Below are positions 51,010 through 60,366 of a DNA stretch of 64,000 bases, piece after piece. The position numbers were made by a program, and so were the translations under genes. Each line of letters begins with the position of its first letter. Within the stretch, counting starts at the first letter, position 1. The DNA comes from Aldehydirespirator sp965220645 (GTDB lineage: Bacteria; Actinomycetota; Acidimicrobiia; Acidimicrobiales; Aldehydirespiratoraceae). The stretch covers positions 620,001 through 684,000 of the forward strand of contig OZ244836.1 of assembly GCA_965220645.1 (NCBI GenBank), written 5' to 3'. The notes below the pieces were generated by a model. That model saw only the letters and a program-made list of their open reading frames with translations, was not told where the DNA came from and did not search any database.

Positions 51010-52548
51010 GTGATTGGCAGAATGCTAAAGACGAAAAAGTTCCTGATCGGGTCGGTGCTGGGAGCTGTTCTCGGCGCCGGGATACTGGTCGGCTGCGCCG
51101 ACGACCCGAACGAAGGCCGCTCCGGCGGGGAGAGTGCCGGTGAGCACGGCTCCGCCGGCGAGGGCGGCACCGAAGGCGGCGGCGAGTCCGGCGGCGGAGG
51201 CGAGGAGGGCAGCGCAGCAATGCTGGCTCCCGACCAGATCTTCGACGCGGTCCGCGGCGGCGCCCAGCTGGTGATGGGCTACGACTCCACCAACAACTCC
51301 TTCACGGGCACGGTGGCCAACACCACCAACGGGCCCCTGACCCGAGTCCGCATCGAGGTGCACCTGGACAACGGGACCGAGCTGGGCCCGACCACTCCGG
51401 CGGATCTCGCTCCCGGCGAGGTGATGGCGGTCAACCTGCCCTCGACGCAGGCTTCGTTCACCGGCTGGGTCGCCCATGCTGAGGTCGGCGGTGGCGAGGG
51501 CGGCGGCGAGCACGGCGGCAGCGGCGGCGAGTCCGGTTCTGAGGGTGCCGAGGGCGCTGACGGCGAGTCCGGTTCTGAGGGTGCCGGCGGCGAGGGCGGC
51601 TCAGAGAGCGCCGGCGGCGAGAGCGGCGTCGAACTCAACGAGGCCGCCATGTCAAGCCCGGTCGTGCCGCTGAACCAGACCTGGGACGGGACCCTGGGTC
51701 CGTTGGCGGTGTCGGCCTGGTACGACCAGGCGACCCAGACGGTGCACTCCACAGTGCAGAACACCAGCTCCCAGACCCAGTGCTACGTGCAGGCCGAGCC
51801 TCACCTGAAGTCGGGAACGACCACGGTGGGGGAGCTGGGCCCGGACAAGCTGGGCGATCTGGCCCCGGGCCAGCAGGCGACCACGAGTGTGGCGCTGGCC
51901 ACTGAGCCGGCGCTGGCAGGAGTGGCCTTCGACGGCTATGTCGTGCACATGGAGGTCTTCGACTGCGCCGGCCCCGGACCCCAGCCCCACACCGCTGAAG
52001 GCGGCGGCGCCGAGGGCGCCGGAGGCGAGGGCCACGGCGCCGGCGGCGAGGGCGGCTCAGAGAGCGGCACCGAAGGTGCAGAGTCCGGCGGTGGCGGTGA
52101 GGAGGGCAGCGGCGCCAACGCCCTGGCGCTGGATGCGACCTTCGACCAGACCCGCAACGGCGCCCGGCTCGTCATGGCCTATGACCCGGCCACCAACACC
52201 TTCAACGGCACCGTCATCAACACCACCAACAACACCTTGACCCGAGCCCGGGTGGAGGTGCACCTCACCAACGGCGTCGAGTTGGGCCCGACCACCCCGG
52301 TGAACCTGGCCCCGGGCCAGAGCGTGGCCATCAACCTGGACGTCACCCAGGCCTCCTTCACCGGCTGGACGCCCCACGTCGAGGTCGGCAGCGGCGAGGG
52401 CGGCGGCTCCGGCACCGAAGGCGCCGGCGAGCACGGCGGCAGCGGCGGTGAGTCCGGCTCAGAGGGCGGCGGCGAGTCCGGCTACGACAGCGGCACCGAG
52501 GGTGCCGGCGAGCACGGCGGCAGCGGCGGTGAGTCCGGCTCCGGCTAG
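51010..52548 (+). CDS. Gly/Glu/Ser-rich lipoprotein with three beta-sandwich-like repeats
   Basis: A 512-residue lipoprotein. The GTG at 51010 follows GAAAGGAG. The signal peptide ends ILVGC (lipobox Cys about residue 26). Three globular modules of about 100 residues are joined by linkers of Gly, Glu, Ser and His (such as GEHGGSGGESGSEG). Modules 1 and 3 are close duplicates: both have NGARLVM- or GGAQLVM-like, TNNTLTRARVEVHL or TNGPLTRVRIEVHL, and GPTTP-DLAPG sequences, like FxLYD-type domains; module 2 is a distant relative with one Cys pair. It is exported and anchored to the membrane. Directly downstream is a two-component system that may sense or control it (inference). Confidence 0.78.
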   Translation: MIGRMLKTKKFLIGSVLGAVLGAGILVGCADDPNEGRSGGESAGEHGSAGEGGTEGGGESGGGGEEGSAAMLAPDQIFDAVRGGAQLVMGYDSTNNSFTGTVANTTNGPLTRVRIEVHLDNGTELGPTTPADLAPGEVMAVNLPSTQASFTGWVAHAEVGGGEGGGEHGGSGGESGSEGAEGADGESGSEGAGGEGGSESAGGESGVELNEAAMSSPVVPLNQTWDGTLGPLAVSAWYDQATQTVHSTVQNTSSQTQCYVQAEPHLKSGTTTVGELGPDKLGDLAPGQQATTSVALATEPALAGVAFDGYVVHMEVFDCAGPGPQPHTAEGGGAEGAGGEGHGAGGEGGSESGTEGAESGGGGEEGSGANALALDATFDQTRNGARLVMAYDPATNTFNGTVINTTNNTLTRARVEVHLTNGVELGPTTPVNLAPGQSVAINLDVTQASFTGWTPHVEVGSGEGGGSGTEGAGEHGGSGGESGSEGGGESGYDSGTEGAGEHGGSGGESGSG

Positions 52549-52679
52549 AGCCATCGGCACAGGCCGCGGAAGCACGGCCTGAATGCGAGTGCGGACAGGA
52601 GCGATGCAATTCCCGCCCCTGTCCGCCTCGCGCGGCCCGAGCGGAATATCGAGGGGGATACGAGGGAGATACTCTGGTC

Positions 52680-53360
52680 ATGGTGGCGATGAGCGGTGAA
52701 GTGTTGATCATCGAGGACGACACGAGGATCGCGAACTGGGTCAAGGTGTACTTCGAGCGGGCCGGATACACCGCGACGGTCGCCCACGACGGCCTGTCCG
52801 GCCTGAAGCTGGCCCGTCGCACGAGCCCGGACCTGATAATCCTCGACCTGATGCTGCCCCGCATCGAGGGAGTGGAGCTGTGCAAGATCCTCCGTCAGAA
52901 GTCGGACGTTCCGATAATCATGCTGACGGCCAAGGAGGCCACCGCAGAGCGGATCGTCGGACTCGAGAGCGGCGCCGACGACTACATCGTCAAGCCCTTC
53001 GACCCGGACGAGGTCATCGCCCGGGCCGAGGCGGTGCTCCGCCGGGTCCAGCACAGAGTCCAGAGGGTCCTGACCGGCGGCAGCATCACGCTCAACGAGA
53101 CCACCGGGGTCGTGACCGTCGATGACGAGCCGGTGACGCTGAGCCAGGCGCAGACCGCCCTGCTGTCGACGTTCATGCGCCATCCCAACCAGTTGCTCAC
53201 CCGTGAACAGCTCATCTCGTTGACCTTCGACGACGATTTCGACGGGTTCGACCGGGCCATCGACAGCCAGATCTCCCGGCTGCGAAAGCAGATCAACCGA
53301 GACGGCAGGCAGCCCATCGAGACTGTGTACGGTGGCGGCTACCGGTTCGTGGGGGAGTGA
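52680..53360 (+). CDS. Response regulator, OmpR/PhoB family
   Basis: A 226-residue regulator. Receiver domain residues 1-125: acidic pair EDD (12-14), phosphoacceptor D56 in LIILDLMLPR, T83 and K105 in YIVKPF. A winged-helix DNA-binding domain follows (LSQAQTALLSTFMRHPNQLL, IDSQISRLRKQINRD, YGGGYRF). Two starts (52680 and 52689) are possible. The kinase gene follows after 3 bases; the pair probably governs the lipoprotein 131 bases upstream. Confidence 0.93.
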   Translation: MVAMSGEVLIIEDDTRIANWVKVYFERAGYTATVAHDGLSGLKLARRTSPDLIILDLMLPRIEGVELCKILRQKSDVPIIMLTAKEATAERIVGLESGADDYIVKPFDPDEVIARAEAVLRRVQHRVQRVLTGGSITLNETTGVVTVDDEPVTLSQAQTALLSTFMRHPNQLLTREQLISLTFDDDFDGFDRAIDSQISRLRKQINRDGRQPIETVYGGGYRFVGE

Positions 53361-53363
53361 ACG

Positions 53364-54776
53364 ATGTCGCTGCGCTGGCGGATCATGGGCTCGACCGTCC
53401 TTGTCGTCCTCATCACGGTGCTGGTCAGCATCGGTGTGGGCTACTACGCCACGCAGACCAACCTGGGTGACTTCGTGGACGAGATCGGCGACGACGAGGC
53501 TATCCAGCTGGGCCGGAGCCTGAGCCGCGAGTACACCGCGTCCGGCGGCTGGGACACAGTGGGCAGCTCGCTGTCAGAGGCCGGATACATCTCCGGCGAG
53601 AGTCCAGACGAGGCCGGGCACGAGGGAGGGTCCGAGACCAGCGCGGGGGAGGTCTCGGAGGCGCTCAACCATGACCGGGTGAGAATCGTCATCGTCGACG
53701 TCGACGGGCGGGTGGTGGCCGACAATCTGTCCGAGCTGGCGTCCGGGACAGACGCACCCGACCTGGAAGGGCGCCGCGAGACGGTGTTCGACCTGGGCAC
53801 CAACCAGCCGGTCGGACACGTCTATGTGGACGTGAACCGCGACTTCCTATCGACCGAATCGGACGGGTTTCTCGACACGCTGCTCTACCTCACCCTCGTC
53901 GGCGGAGCGCTGACGGTCGGCGTCGCCGTGCTGCTGGCCGCCTGGCTGTCGAAGCGGGTCACCGCGCCGGTGACCGCCTTGACCGAGGCCACCCAGGCGA
54001 TCGCGCAGGGGGACACGGCCCGGCTGCCGGTCGCCTCCTCGGACGAGCTGGGAAGGATGAGCGCGGCCTTCAACCGGATGACCTCCACCCTGGAGACCCA
54101 GCGCGAGCTCCGCAGGCGGCTGATCAACGACGTCTCCCATGAGATCAACACGCCCCTGAGCGTCATACTGCTGGAGGCGAGAGGACTGCGCGACGGGCTC
54201 CAGACCGCGGAGAGCGCCTCCGACCACATCACCCAGGAAGTGGACCGGCTGCGCGGCCTGGTGACCGACCTGGACTGGCTCGCCGAGACCGACCATGGGG
54301 AGATGAGGCTCAGCCTCCAGGAATGCTCGATACATGAACTGCTCACGGCGGAAGCGAAGCGCTGGCAGCCGCAGTCCCAGGCCCAGCAGGTGGAGTTGTC
54401 GCTGCAGGCGCCCGGCGACCTGCCGCCCATGGATCTCGACCGGATGCGGATGAGCCAGGCACTGGGAAACGTGGTGGGCAACGCCGTCCATTGCACCGAC
54501 GCGGGCGGGAGCGTCGTGATCACAGCCGAGCCGGAGGGCAGCGAGACGCTGGCCGTCTCCGTCGTCGACGACGGGATCGGCATCGACGCCGCCGACCTCC
54601 CCCACGTCTTCGACCGCTTCTACCGCACCGACCAGTCCCGCAGCCGCGGGATAGCCGGCACAGGCATGGGACTGGCCATCACCGAAGCCATAGTCGCAGC
54701 CCACGGGGGCACCACCACCGTGACCAGTGACGGGCCCGGGCACGGCGCCGCCGTGACTATCCGCCTTCCCTTGTGA
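53364..54776 (+). CDS. Sensor histidine kinase
   Basis: A 470-residue membrane kinase. TM1 is about residues 8-28, an extracytoplasmic sensor about 29-170, TM2 about 172-194, HAMP about 195-248, the phosphoacceptor His259 in NDVSHEINTPLSVIL, and an ATPase domain with the N box NVVGNAVH, DDGIGID and GTGMGLAI. The sensor contains a Gly/Glu/Ser patch (SGESPDEAGHEGGSETSAGE) that resembles the linkers of the neighbouring lipoprotein, hinting at a common ligand or surface property. Confidence 0.93.
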   Translation: MSLRWRIMGSTVLVVLITVLVSIGVGYYATQTNLGDFVDEIGDDEAIQLGRSLSREYTASGGWDTVGSSLSEAGYISGESPDEAGHEGGSETSAGEVSEALNHDRVRIVIVDVDGRVVADNLSELASGTDAPDLEGRRETVFDLGTNQPVGHVYVDVNRDFLSTESDGFLDTLLYLTLVGGALTVGVAVLLAAWLSKRVTAPVTALTEATQAIAQGDTARLPVASSDELGRMSAAFNRMTSTLETQRELRRRLINDVSHEINTPLSVILLEARGLRDGLQTAESASDHITQEVDRLRGLVTDLDWLAETDHGEMRLSLQECSIHELLTAEAKRWQPQSQAQQVELSLQAPGDLPPMDLDRMRMSQALGNVVGNAVHCTDAGGSVVITAEPEGSETLAVSVVDDGIGIDAADLPHVFDRFYRTDQSRSRGIAGTGMGLAITEAIVAAHGGTTTVTSDGPGHGAAVTIRLPL

Positions 54777-54842
54777 CCGGTGCCGTGACCGCCGCCCGAC
54801 GCCACCGGAGAGAGTCGATCTCAGACCCATGAGAGCGTTGCG

Positions 54843-56129
54843 GTGATCGACCCGATGCCGCCGGCCGCGGTCTGCGTTCTCCCCTGGGACGGGCCCGTTG
54901 CCGACACGGTCGAGGCGATCGGTCAGGCCCGGGCGGATTGCGGCGACACGTTCGTGGTGGACAGCGGTGAGGATCGCTACCTGTTCCTGTTCTCGGAGGC
55001 GGGACTGCACAGCTTCTACACCGTGCCCGAGACGCAGGCCAGCAAGGGCATCGCCGATTGCAGGATGCTGCGCCGCAAGCTCCCCGACGAGCTGTTCGCG
55101 GGGCGCCGCACCCTGCCCCACGAGCTGTTCGGCCGGGTAGCGGTGGCCGGCTACCTCGACGCGCTCGAGGAGGCGATCTCACTGCAGCTCGCAGAGCTGA
55201 GCCCCGGCTGCGAGATCGAAGTGTTCGACTTCTCGCGGCGGCTCGGGCACCGGCTGGGCTTGGCGAGCTGGGCCGGTCGGGAGGTCCTGCGATCAGCCCG
55301 GTTCGACGAGCTGGTGGCGGCGCTGGACGCGCTCGACGGGGCCGAAGCGTTCGTGTCGCCGGAGCGGATGCGTGAGGTGGCTCTCACCGACAAGGCCGCC
55401 GAACGGCAGGCGATGGCCCGAGCCGAGGAGATCCTGGCCGAGTCGATCGGCGCGCGGGTCGAGCCCGGTGACGACCTGCTGGGCACCACCATCCGGCGAT
55501 GGGACGACACCGCGGCAGCCGACAGAATGACCGGCATCGCCCGTGACGTGATTCTGGTGCACATCGGGTCGATGTCGAACCTGTTCGCGGCGCTGGGCTG
55601 GTCGCTGGTGCACCTGGTGCAGCATCCCGACGTGCTGGCGCGGCTGCGCGGCGGATCGGATCGGGGCGCCGACGCCGAGCTGGCGTCGCGCTGCGTGCTG
55701 GAGTCGATACGCATCGCCCAGCGCTCCATCATGCTGCGCACAGTGCTGGAACCGGCAGTCATCGACGACGGCTCGCAGGCCTACCACGTGTCACAGGGGG
55801 CCACGCTGGCGACGTTCCTGCCGCTCACCAATCTCGCCGGCGCGCCCGGACTCGGCTCCTACGACCCCGACCGCTGGCAGGGCCGCCACCTCATCTCGCC
55901 CGCCGGACTGCCGGCGGAGGCCATCACGACCTTCGGCCACGGCCCGCACACCTGCCCGGCCCGGCCGTTCTCGGTGACGGCGATGGTGCGAGTCATCGAA
56001 CGACTCTTCGGGTCCTGTGACCTGCAGCGCCGATTCGACGATGCCGTGCCGCGGCCCGGTCAGATCGGCGGTGTCGCTCGCGCCGCCGCGCCCTGCAACG
56101 TCGTGGTCACACCGCGCGCACCCGCCTGA
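54843..56129 (+). CDS. Cytochrome P450
   Basis: A 428-residue soluble P450. The heme-ligand motif is FGHGPHTCPARPF with Cys371; the K-helix Glu-x-x-Arg is in LESIRIAQRS. The I-helix region is RDVILVHIGSMSNLFAALGWS, which lacks the usual Ala/Gly-Gly-x-x-Thr with the proton-relay Thr; a Ser or Asn takes its place. This may indicate an unusual activation mode or a peroxide-using or non-monooxygenase reaction. The start is the GTG at 54843, with an ATG at 54855 as alternative. It lies 66 bases behind the kinase gene. No ferredoxin or reductase gene is adjacent. Confidence 0.88.
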   Translation: MIDPMPPAAVCVLPWDGPVADTVEAIGQARADCGDTFVVDSGEDRYLFLFSEAGLHSFYTVPETQASKGIADCRMLRRKLPDELFAGRRTLPHELFGRVAVAGYLDALEEAISLQLAELSPGCEIEVFDFSRRLGHRLGLASWAGREVLRSARFDELVAALDALDGAEAFVSPERMREVALTDKAAERQAMARAEEILAESIGARVEPGDDLLGTTIRRWDDTAAADRMTGIARDVILVHIGSMSNLFAALGWSLVHLVQHPDVLARLRGGSDRGADAELASRCVLESIRIAQRSIMLRTVLEPAVIDDGSQAYHVSQGATLATFLPLTNLAGAPGLGSYDPDRWQGRHLISPAGLPAEAITTFGHGPHTCPARPFSVTAMVRVIERLFGSCDLQRRFDDAVPRPGQIGGVARAAAPCNVVVTPRAPA

Positions 56130-56170
56130 GCGGGCGAGCCTGCCCCGAGACGAAGGCCGACTCGGTGGCC

Positions 56171-56278
56171 GGTCGCGTCGCTGGGGGGCGCCGGACTCGG
56201 TCGGCTGGTCGCGTCGCTGGGGGGTGCCGGACTCGGTCGGCTGGTCGCGTCGCTGGGGGGTGCCGGACCCGGTCGGTT
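56171..56278. repeat. Three 36-bp tandem repeats
   Basis: Three consecutive units (56171-56206, 56207-56242, 56243-56278), each beginning GGTCGCGTCGCTGGGGGG and differing at only a few positions. They lie 41 bases after the P450 stop. 36 is a multiple of 3 and all frames stay open through it, but no gene is convincing. Confidence 0.9.
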
Positions 56279-56764
56279 GCGCCTGTCGATTCGCGGCCAC
56301 GATCACGAACTCGATCGGCGCAGCGCCACATACTCTGCTACAAGAATGTTCTCGTGTTGGTTATTGTTTGTTGGTTTGACCCACCATCGGTTGCCTTTGG
56401 TGTCGTGAGCGAGAAACACCCCTGATTTCCCGAAGGTTTTTTCAGGGCCTGTTCGGGCGAGTTGAGGCACGCTGGGGATGGAAGCGGGTCGGCTTCCGGC
56501 TATGCGTCCACTCCAGTTGGCCCTGGGCGGTGAACTAGCCACGGGACCCAGGGGCCGTTACGGCGTGTGTCAGCGGCCCTGCTGACTCATGCAAAGTTCT
56601 GTTGCATCGATGATCGAGCTTGATCGGCAAGAGATAATGCATCATCTTGAATGATGTGCTGGACTCAGATGATGTTTGCAGGCTTCGCCAGCAGTCGAAC
56701 GAACAGTTACCGGGTTGGCGCTGGGAACAGGCGCACATTGGAGTCTCAAAAGGGTGGTGTGCCC
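56279..56764. other. Gap without a gene
   Basis: About 490 bases between the tandem repeat and the second IS3 element. It is less GC-rich than its surroundings (for example ATGTTCTCGTGTTGG and onwards near 56345), which may mark older transferred DNA. A small hairpin-like stretch GCATCATCTTGAATGATGTGC occurs near 56640. No frame is convincing. Confidence 0.4.
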
Positions 56765-56794
56765 TGTGTTTCGCGCGGTCGGGTTGTTTGAATC

Positions 56795-56997
56795 TCAGGC
56801 TGTGTTGGCGTGGCGGATCTCGTATTCGACGGGTGTGAGCATGCCGAGTGATGAGTGCCGCCGTTGCCGGTTGTGGAAGATCTCAAGGTACTCGAATATG
56901 GCGTTGGATAGTTCCAGGCGGGTTCTCCAGCGCCTTCGGTTGAGCAGCTCGACTTGCATGCGGGCCCAGAACGACTCGATGACGGCGTTGTCGAAGC
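56795..56997 (-). pseudogene. Second IS3 orfB, 3' piece
   Basis: About 66 residues: FDNAVIESFWARMQVELLNR, then IFEYLEIFHNRQRRHSSLG and MLTPVEYEIRHANTA to the stop at 56795. It starts directly at the Asp-Asn-Ala motif with the third catalytic residue (Glu). The Tn554-like copy 2 lies immediately upstream of it. Confidence 0.88.
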
Positions 56998-57051
56998 ATT
57001 ATCCGGCCAATCGCGGTCGGGGGTGAAGCGAGGTGTCGTGGGCCCGGTCGG

Positions 57052-57360
57052 TCAGATGGCTTTGCGGCGGGGTTGGCGGCGTTCGATGTGGCGGAGCCGT
57101 TCTTCTTGGTTTCGGACTCGGTCGGCGAGGGCTTCGAGCCCGGTGCGGAGGTGGGCGATTTGGGTGGCGAGTCCGGTGAGGGTGTGGGGGTCGTGGCTGT
57201 GGCTGCGGTGTTCTTCGACGACGGCTCGGAGCTGCGGGTTGCGGTAGAGGGTGGTGCGGCTGATGCCGGCGTGGTCGGCGACGGCGGTGAAGGTGATTGC
57301 TTGGCCGTTGTGGGCGAGGCGGGCGCAGGCGGCTTCGACGGCTTCGATGTTGGTGTTCAT
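57052..57360 (-). CDS. tnpC: TnpC-like small accessory protein (copy 2)
   Basis: 102 residues, identical in translation to the protein at 43472-43780, with the same ATGA overlap with tnpB. Helix-turn-helix-like first half and coiled-coil second half. Confidence 0.8.
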   Translation of the reverse strand: MNTNIEAVEAACARLAHNGQAITFTAVADHAGISRTTLYRNPQLRAVVEEHRSHSHDPHTLTGLATQIAHLRTGLEALADRVRNQEERLRHIERRQPRRKAI

Positions 57361-59327
57361 GCGGTGTCGGCGATGAGTGTGTCGAGGCGGTCGAGGAGGC
57401 GTCGGTGCCGGTCGGCTTCGTCGATCCAGCCGCGTGTTTGGGCGTCGGCGATGAGTGCTTGGGTGTCGACGCGCTGCGCGGCTAGCACGGCAATGGAGGC
57501 GGCGTCGGTGCGGAAGCTGGGGCAGTGCTCGCAGATGTTGGCGTAGGGGCAGGCTCCCTGGGCGGGGGCGCGTAGGCAGTGGCCTCCGGCGAGGCGCGCT
57601 TTGATGGCCGGCGCGTCGCGCCAGTCGTCGCCGGAGGTGCAGCCGTTGGCGCGGCCGTCGTTGGCGGTGACGGGGATCGATGGCCGGCCCGTCGGTGTAG
57701 GCATGGCGCCGATGCGGCCTTTGGCGAGGTCGAGGGCGCGTTCGTATTCGGCGCGGACGGTGGAGTCGAAGAGGTGCGCGTAGCGCAGGCTCATCTCGGC
57801 TGAGACGTGGCCGAGGAGGGCCATGAGCGCTTGCAGCGAGACGCCGGCGTTGACTAGGGCGGTGGCGTAGGTGTGGCGGAGCTGGTGGGGGGTGACGTGA
57901 CCGATCCCGGCAGTGTTGGCGCTGCGGGCCAGTTCGGTGCGCACCGCGGTTTGGGAGAGTCGTCGTCCGTGGTGGGTGAACAGGAACTGGGTCGGCCGGC
58001 CGGTGCGGGGGTGTGGCAGCGGTTTGCCGGTCGATCGTGTGGCGGTGATCCGGTCGATGAGGGCGACGGTCTCGTCGTCGAGGGGGACCATGCGCTCGGT
58101 GTCGAGCTTGCCGAGCGGGACCTTGAGCCAGGCGCCGTGGCCGCCGATCTCGTGGACGCAGTCCAACTCGAGGTCGAGGAGCTCTCCGATGCGCAGCCCG
58201 ACGGCCCGGGCCAACAGCAGGGCGTCGGCGGCGAGCCGGTAGGTGGAGGCTTCGAGCGCTTCGGTGAGGCGCCGGTCGGCGTCCACGGGCAGATAGCGGG
58301 GCAATGGCCGCGGTTGGCGGGGATGGTCGGACCGGAAGACCAGCTTGCGGGCGGGGGCGTCTTCCCAGCCCCACTCGGTGATCTCTGCGAGCATGTGGCC
58401 CACAGCGCGGATGCGGCGGTCCTGGTCGGCGACGGTGATCGCCTGCCCGGTCTTCGATGACACTGCGCTCGCGACGGAGTTCAGGTAGGGCTCGATGTGG
58501 CGTTGGCGGTCCAGCGCGGCGAGCGACTCGAGTTCGGGGTCGTGCTCGGCGAGGAACCGGCCGAAGCAGGCGAGGCGGGTGGCGAGGCTCGAGACGGTCT
58601 TGGGTCGACAGGTGCCGCGCTTGCGTTCGAGGTAGGCGGCCATGGCGGAGCGCAGGTTCGGGCGGCAGTCGGCCAGGCGGGCCTCGAAGCTGTCCGGCTG
58701 CTGTGGGGGCTCGGGTGGTTGGGCGACGATGTCGAGGTGGAACAGCACCGTGTGGGCGCACACGAGCGCGGTCCTGTAGTGCCGCCAGCCCTGCCCGGTC
58801 GCAGCCTCGCGTGCCCGGCACGCGTCGGCCAGGGCCTCCAGGTCGCCGATGGCCAACTGCTCCAGTGGGCGTCCGGTCTGGATCAACAGCCGGCCGACCG
58901 ACTGCGACGCGGCCCGTTTCGCCTGAATCTCGCTGAACCCGACCGCTGCCGCCGTGTCGCAGAACCGGCCCATGTCGGCCTCGAGCGGCGAGTCGCAGAT
59001 CTCGCGCCAGAAGCTCGAGAGCTTGCGTGACACCAGCCAGTCCCAGCCCGGCTGCAGCCACCTGTGGGCCATCAAGAACATCAGCAGCGACATCGTCGAG
59101 GGCGCCAGCACCAGCCGGGCGCCGAGGGGTTGGTCGGCCCAGGCCTGCGGGTTGGGCCAGCGGTCCAGGAACGTCCGGGCCGCCAAGTCCGAGGCCGGGT
59201 TCCCTCGGCCGGTGGCGCGCTGGCGGTCCCGCCACGCCCACAGCAGCTGGCCCGGTGCTGGGACCGGTGACGGTTCAGGTGTTGGCGCGTTGGCGGCGGC
59301 GGGCAGCATCGAACTCGGCCTTGACAT
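57357..59327 (-). CDS. tnpB: TnpB-like tyrosine recombinase (copy 2)
   Basis: 656 residues, identical in translation to the protein at 43777-45747. All catalytic motifs and the C-terminal Cys cluster are intact, so this copy also looks functional. Confidence 0.88.
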   Translation of the reverse strand: MSRPSSMLPAAANAPTPEPSPVPAPGQLLWAWRDRQRATGRGNPASDLAARTFLDRWPNPQAWADQPLGARLVLAPSTMSLLMFLMAHRWLQPGWDWLVSRKLSSFWREICDSPLEADMGRFCDTAAAVGFSEIQAKRAASQSVGRLLIQTGRPLEQLAIGDLEALADACRAREAATGQGWRHYRTALVCAHTVLFHLDIVAQPPEPPQQPDSFEARLADCRPNLRSAMAAYLERKRGTCRPKTVSSLATRLACFGRFLAEHDPELESLAALDRQRHIEPYLNSVASAVSSKTGQAITVADQDRRIRAVGHMLAEITEWGWEDAPARKLVFRSDHPRQPRPLPRYLPVDADRRLTEALEASTYRLAADALLLARAVGLRIGELLDLELDCVHEIGGHGAWLKVPLGKLDTERMVPLDDETVALIDRITATRSTGKPLPHPRTGRPTQFLFTHHGRRLSQTAVRTELARSANTAGIGHVTPHQLRHTYATALVNAGVSLQALMALLGHVSAEMSLRYAHLFDSTVRAEYERALDLAKGRIGAMPTPTGRPSIPVTANDGRANGCTSGDDWRDAPAIKARLAGGHCLRAPAQGACPYANICEHCPSFRTDAASIAVLAAQRVDTQALIADAQTRGWIDEADRHRRLLDRLDTLIADTA

Positions 59328-60366
59328 GGGTGGGGGCCAGATGGACGTAGCGGGCGGTGGTGTCGATGTGGGCGTGGCCCAACAGGGCCTGCATCACGGC
59401 CAGGTCCACACCGGCCTCGGCCAAAGCGGTGCCGAAGGTGTGGCGCAAGGCGTGGGGATGCGCGGCCGTGATGCCGGTGATCTCGCGGTGATAGCGGAAG
59501 ATCCGCCGCAGCCCCGCCGCGGTGAGCGGCTGCCCGCGGGTGGGGCCCTTGGCCACGACGAACAGCCTGGCGCTGGTCGTCTCGGGGCGCTCGGCGAGCA
59601 GGTAGGTCCCGATCACCCCGGCGACGTCCACGTCGAGGGGGACCCGGCGCTCGGTGCCGCCCTTGCCCGACACCCGCAGCCATCGGGCGCCGATGTCGGC
59701 ATCGGCGACGTCGAGGGCCAACACCTCCGACGAGCGCAGCCCGCAGAACACCATCAACCCGGCGGCGGCCCGGTCCCGCCACGTGCGCAGGCTCTCCAGC
59801 AGCGCCACGACTTCTCGGTGCTCGAGCGTCTTCGGGAGCCGCTTGGCGTCGCGGACCCGCAACGGCGAGCGCCGCCGCGGCGCACGCGACACGTGCGCGA
59901 GCATCCCGCCGCGCTCACCCGCCGACGCCCGCCTGGCCTCGCGGCCCGCAGGCATCGGGTTCGGCGCGTCCGGGTCGCGCATCGACCGGAACGAGAACAA
60001 CCCCGACACCGCCGCCAAGCGCAAGTTGATCGTGGCCGCAGACAACGTGTCGGTCCGGCGGCCGTCGAGCCCGACCACGTTCGCACCGCCGGGCCGGCCA
60101 GCGACCCGCTCACTGCGGCACGCGGCCAAGAACCGCAACAACACATCCGTCGTGACCTCGCCCAGATCCAAGTCCTCGTCGCCGAGCCAGCGGCAGAACG
60201 CCAACAGCCCGAACCCATAGGTGCGTATCGTGCGAGGCGAGTAGTTCCGGTCAACCAGATACGACAGGTAGTCGTTCACCAACCCGAACCGACCGGCGCC
60301 GGCGCCGGCGAGCTGCCAGCCAACCCCAGTCCGCTCAAGGAACAACCCACCATCCGGCACGGCCAC
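59275..60366 (-). CDS. tnpA: TnpA-like tyrosine recombinase (copy 2)
   Basis: 363 residues, identical in translation to the protein at 45695-46786, with intact Arg, Lys, His-x-x-Arg, His and Tyr motifs. Confidence 0.88.
   Translation of the reverse strand: MAVPDGGLFLERTGVGWQLAGAGAGRFGLVNDYLSYLVDRNYSPRTIRTYGFGLLAFCRWLGDEDLDLGEVTTDVLLRFLAACRSERVAGRPGGANVVGLDGRRTDTLSAATINLRLAAVSGLFSFRSMRDPDAPNPMPAGREARRASAGERGGMLAHVSRAPRRRSPLRVRDAKRLPKTLEHREVVALLESLRTWRDRAAAGLMVFCGLRSSEVLALDVADADIGARWLRVSGKGGTERRVPLDVDVAGVIGTYLLAERPETTSARLFVVAKGPTRGQPLTAAGLRRIFRYHREITGITAAHPHALRHTFGTALAEAGVDLAVMQALLGHAHIDTTARYVHLAPTHVKAEFDAARRRQRANT

Noticed and set aside
56171..56278. CRISPR array
   Set aside because: The three 36-bp units are directly adjacent with no spacers, and no cas genes are in the window.
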